NCBI RefSeq assembly: GCF_014640975.1
Contig: NZ_BMHO01000001.1
Location: 2,242,166-2,306,165 of the forward strand
Length of the DNA stretch: 64,000 bases
DNA from: Microbacterium faecale
Lineage (GTDB): Bacteria; Actinomycetota; Actinomycetes; Actinomycetales; Microbacteriaceae
Reading direction: 5' to 3'
Position numbers and translations under genes: made by a program. The notes beneath the pieces are model-generated. The model ran no database searches and was not told the DNA's origin. It saw only the letters and a program-made list of their open reading frames with translations. Shown piece by piece: positions 62,974-64,000 of the stretch. The number at the start of each line of letters is the position of its first letter. The first letter of the stretch is position 1.

Positions 62974-63993
62974 CTAACCGGTCGCGATGGTGGGCAGCAG
63001 CAGCTGGTACATGGCCAGCGCCACGACGGCTGACGGGAGGATGCTGTCGAGCCGGTCGAGCACTCCTCCGTGCCCCGGCAGCCACGAACTCATGTCCTTG
63101 ATCCCGAGATCGCGCTTGATCATCGATTCGCCGAGGTCGCCCATTGTCGCGGAGGCGACGAGCGCCGCGCCGAAGAGCGCACCGCCCCACCACGGGATGT
63201 CGAGCAGGAACGCCCCGGCGAGAGCTCCGGTGACGATCGAGATGATCGCGGCCCCGGCGAAGCCCTCCCAGGTCTTGCCCGGACTGATGCGCGGCGCCAT
63301 CTTGTGGGATCCGAACGCCAATCCCGACGCGTACGCGCCCGTGTCGGCGACGACCACCACGAGGATGAAGGACAGCACCCACCATTCGCCGTTGTCCTGC
63401 CGGAGCAGGACGAGCGCCGAGCTCGCGAGCAACGGCACATACAGCTGCACGAAGCAACCGACCACGATGTCCGCGAAGATCGATGCGTACACGCGACCGT
63501 CGAGCGCCGTCATCTGCGCGACGACCCGCCAGACGATGATGATCGCGAGCGTCGAGAAGACGGCGGCCCAGTGCACGGCAGACGGAAACCAATACGCCGC
63601 GGAGATGATGATCGCCGCGCCGACCAGCTGCGGGACGATGTCGATCCGACGCCCTCGCGCCTGGAGCGCGCGTGCGAGCTCGAACACGCCAAGTGCGGCG
63701 ATGGCGATGGCGAGAATCGCGAACGCCCACTTCACGAAGAGCAGCGACGCGACGACGGCCGCACCTGCGAGCACCCCCACGCCGATCGCGGCGAAGAGAT
63801 CACGACCAGTGCGCTTCTTGATGCGCTCGTTGGTCGCATCGAGCTGGTCACGTGCACGGTCGACCCGGTGTTCGAGATCATCTCGCGCGCCCGTGAGCCG
63901 GTGCCGGAACGAAGCGGACGATTCGCCCGGGGACGCGTCATCGGCGGTCGGGGGGACCCGCCGCTGATCGTCGTCTCGAGCGTCAGGCATCAT
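62974..63993 (-). CDS. cdsA: Phosphatidate cytidylyltransferase
   Basis: The 339-residue membrane enzyme makes CDP-diacylglycerol. It has eight helices and the CdsA signature GDLGESMIKRDLGIKD followed by PGHGGVLDRLDSI near the C-terminus, with PGKTWEG before. An N-terminal cytosolic extension of about 65 residues is acidic and helical (ARDDLEHRVDRARDQLDAT), common in Microbacteriaceae. The start is ATG at 63993 or 63990, seven to ten bases from the edge of the window, so the upstream gene (frr in many relatives) is not seen. Confidence 0.95.
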   Translation of the reverse strand: MMPDARDDDQRRVPPTADDASPGESSASFRHRLTGARDDLEHRVDRARDQLDATNERIKKRTGRDLFAAIGVGVLAGAAVVASLLFVKWAFAILAIAIAALGVFELARALQARGRRIDIVPQLVGAAIIISAAYWFPSAVHWAAVFSTLAIIIVWRVVAQMTALDGRVYASIFADIVVGCFVQLYVPLLASSALVLLRQDNGEWWVLSFILVVVVADTGAYASGLAFGSHKMAPRISPGKTWEGFAGAAIISIVTGALAGAFLLDIPWWGGALFGAALVASATMGDLGESMIKRDLGIKDMSSWLPGHGGVLDRLDSILPSAVVALAMYQLLLPTIATG

Positions 63994-64000
63994 CAGACCT

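Overview
This window reads as chromosome of a high-GC Gram-positive actinobacterium of the Microbacteriaceae, most likely Microbacterium or a close relative. The evidence is the strong G/C third-position bias, very tight gene packing with ATGA, GTGA and TGATG stop/start overlaps, the actinobacterial ClpS-DUF2017 pair, two DivIVA-domain motifs in one protein, GatCAB, a DUF8094-like lipoprotein and a C50-carotenoid operon of the idi-crtE-B-I-Ye-Yf-Eb type. No genus marker (16S rRNA) is present, so the genus is inference.

Layout. 1-4330 is housekeeping: the tail of an osmolyte-binding protein, ettA, an ssb paralogue, msrA, tRNA-Arg(TCT), orn and tRNA-His(GTG). From tRNA-His to about 14.0 kb lies an accessory island. 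Its left end holds a broken serine recombinase fused to an IS3 transposase tail. The cargo is a CopZ-like HMA protein, a P1B ATPase with an unusual CPG motif, a cupin, a zinc-free MDR oxidoreductase, a methyltransferase, an FNR/FLP-type regulator and a TPC-type P1B-5-like ATPase. It ends in a CsoR-type regulator cut off by an IS3 element that has an intact GGGAAAC frameshift site. A TTGAT-N4-GTCAA box centred 41.5 bases before a predicted start site suggests that the regulator activates the first part of this island.

14.2-22.8 kb holds a TspO-like protein and, on the other strand, a fully overlapping carotenoid operon. The operon runs from idi to lycopene elongase and continues into a SDR/DUF2867 protein, a pyrimidine-dimer glycosylase and a 43-codon ORF. 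Pigment synthesis and UV-lesion repair therefore look co-expressed. 22.9-37.2 kb is a mosaic: a LysR/EamA transporter pair with a perfect palindromic operator, a three-copy palindromic repeat family, a two-component system, mpg, nitronate monooxygenase, an F420-type reductase, RNase HI, a GH15 glucanase, clpS, dinB and a GH3 lipoprotein.

37.3-49.7 kb is one long minus-strand transcription unit. It starts with three glycosyltransferases, an ABC exporter, a tandem double kinase-fold protein and an acyl-CoA ligase, and runs without a break into gatC-gatA-gatB. The six-gene front part looks like an uncharacterised glycan or glycolipid assembly and export pathway and is the best candidate here for an undescribed system. 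49.8-64.0 kb is mainly housekeeping: putP, ligA, mnmA, a cysteine desulfurase, a thioredoxin-TPR protein, a large membrane/lipoprotein fusion, an AI-2E-family permease, an SLT-domain protein, a DivIVA-domain protein and cdsA. A nested tandem repeat duplicates the 3' end of mnmA.
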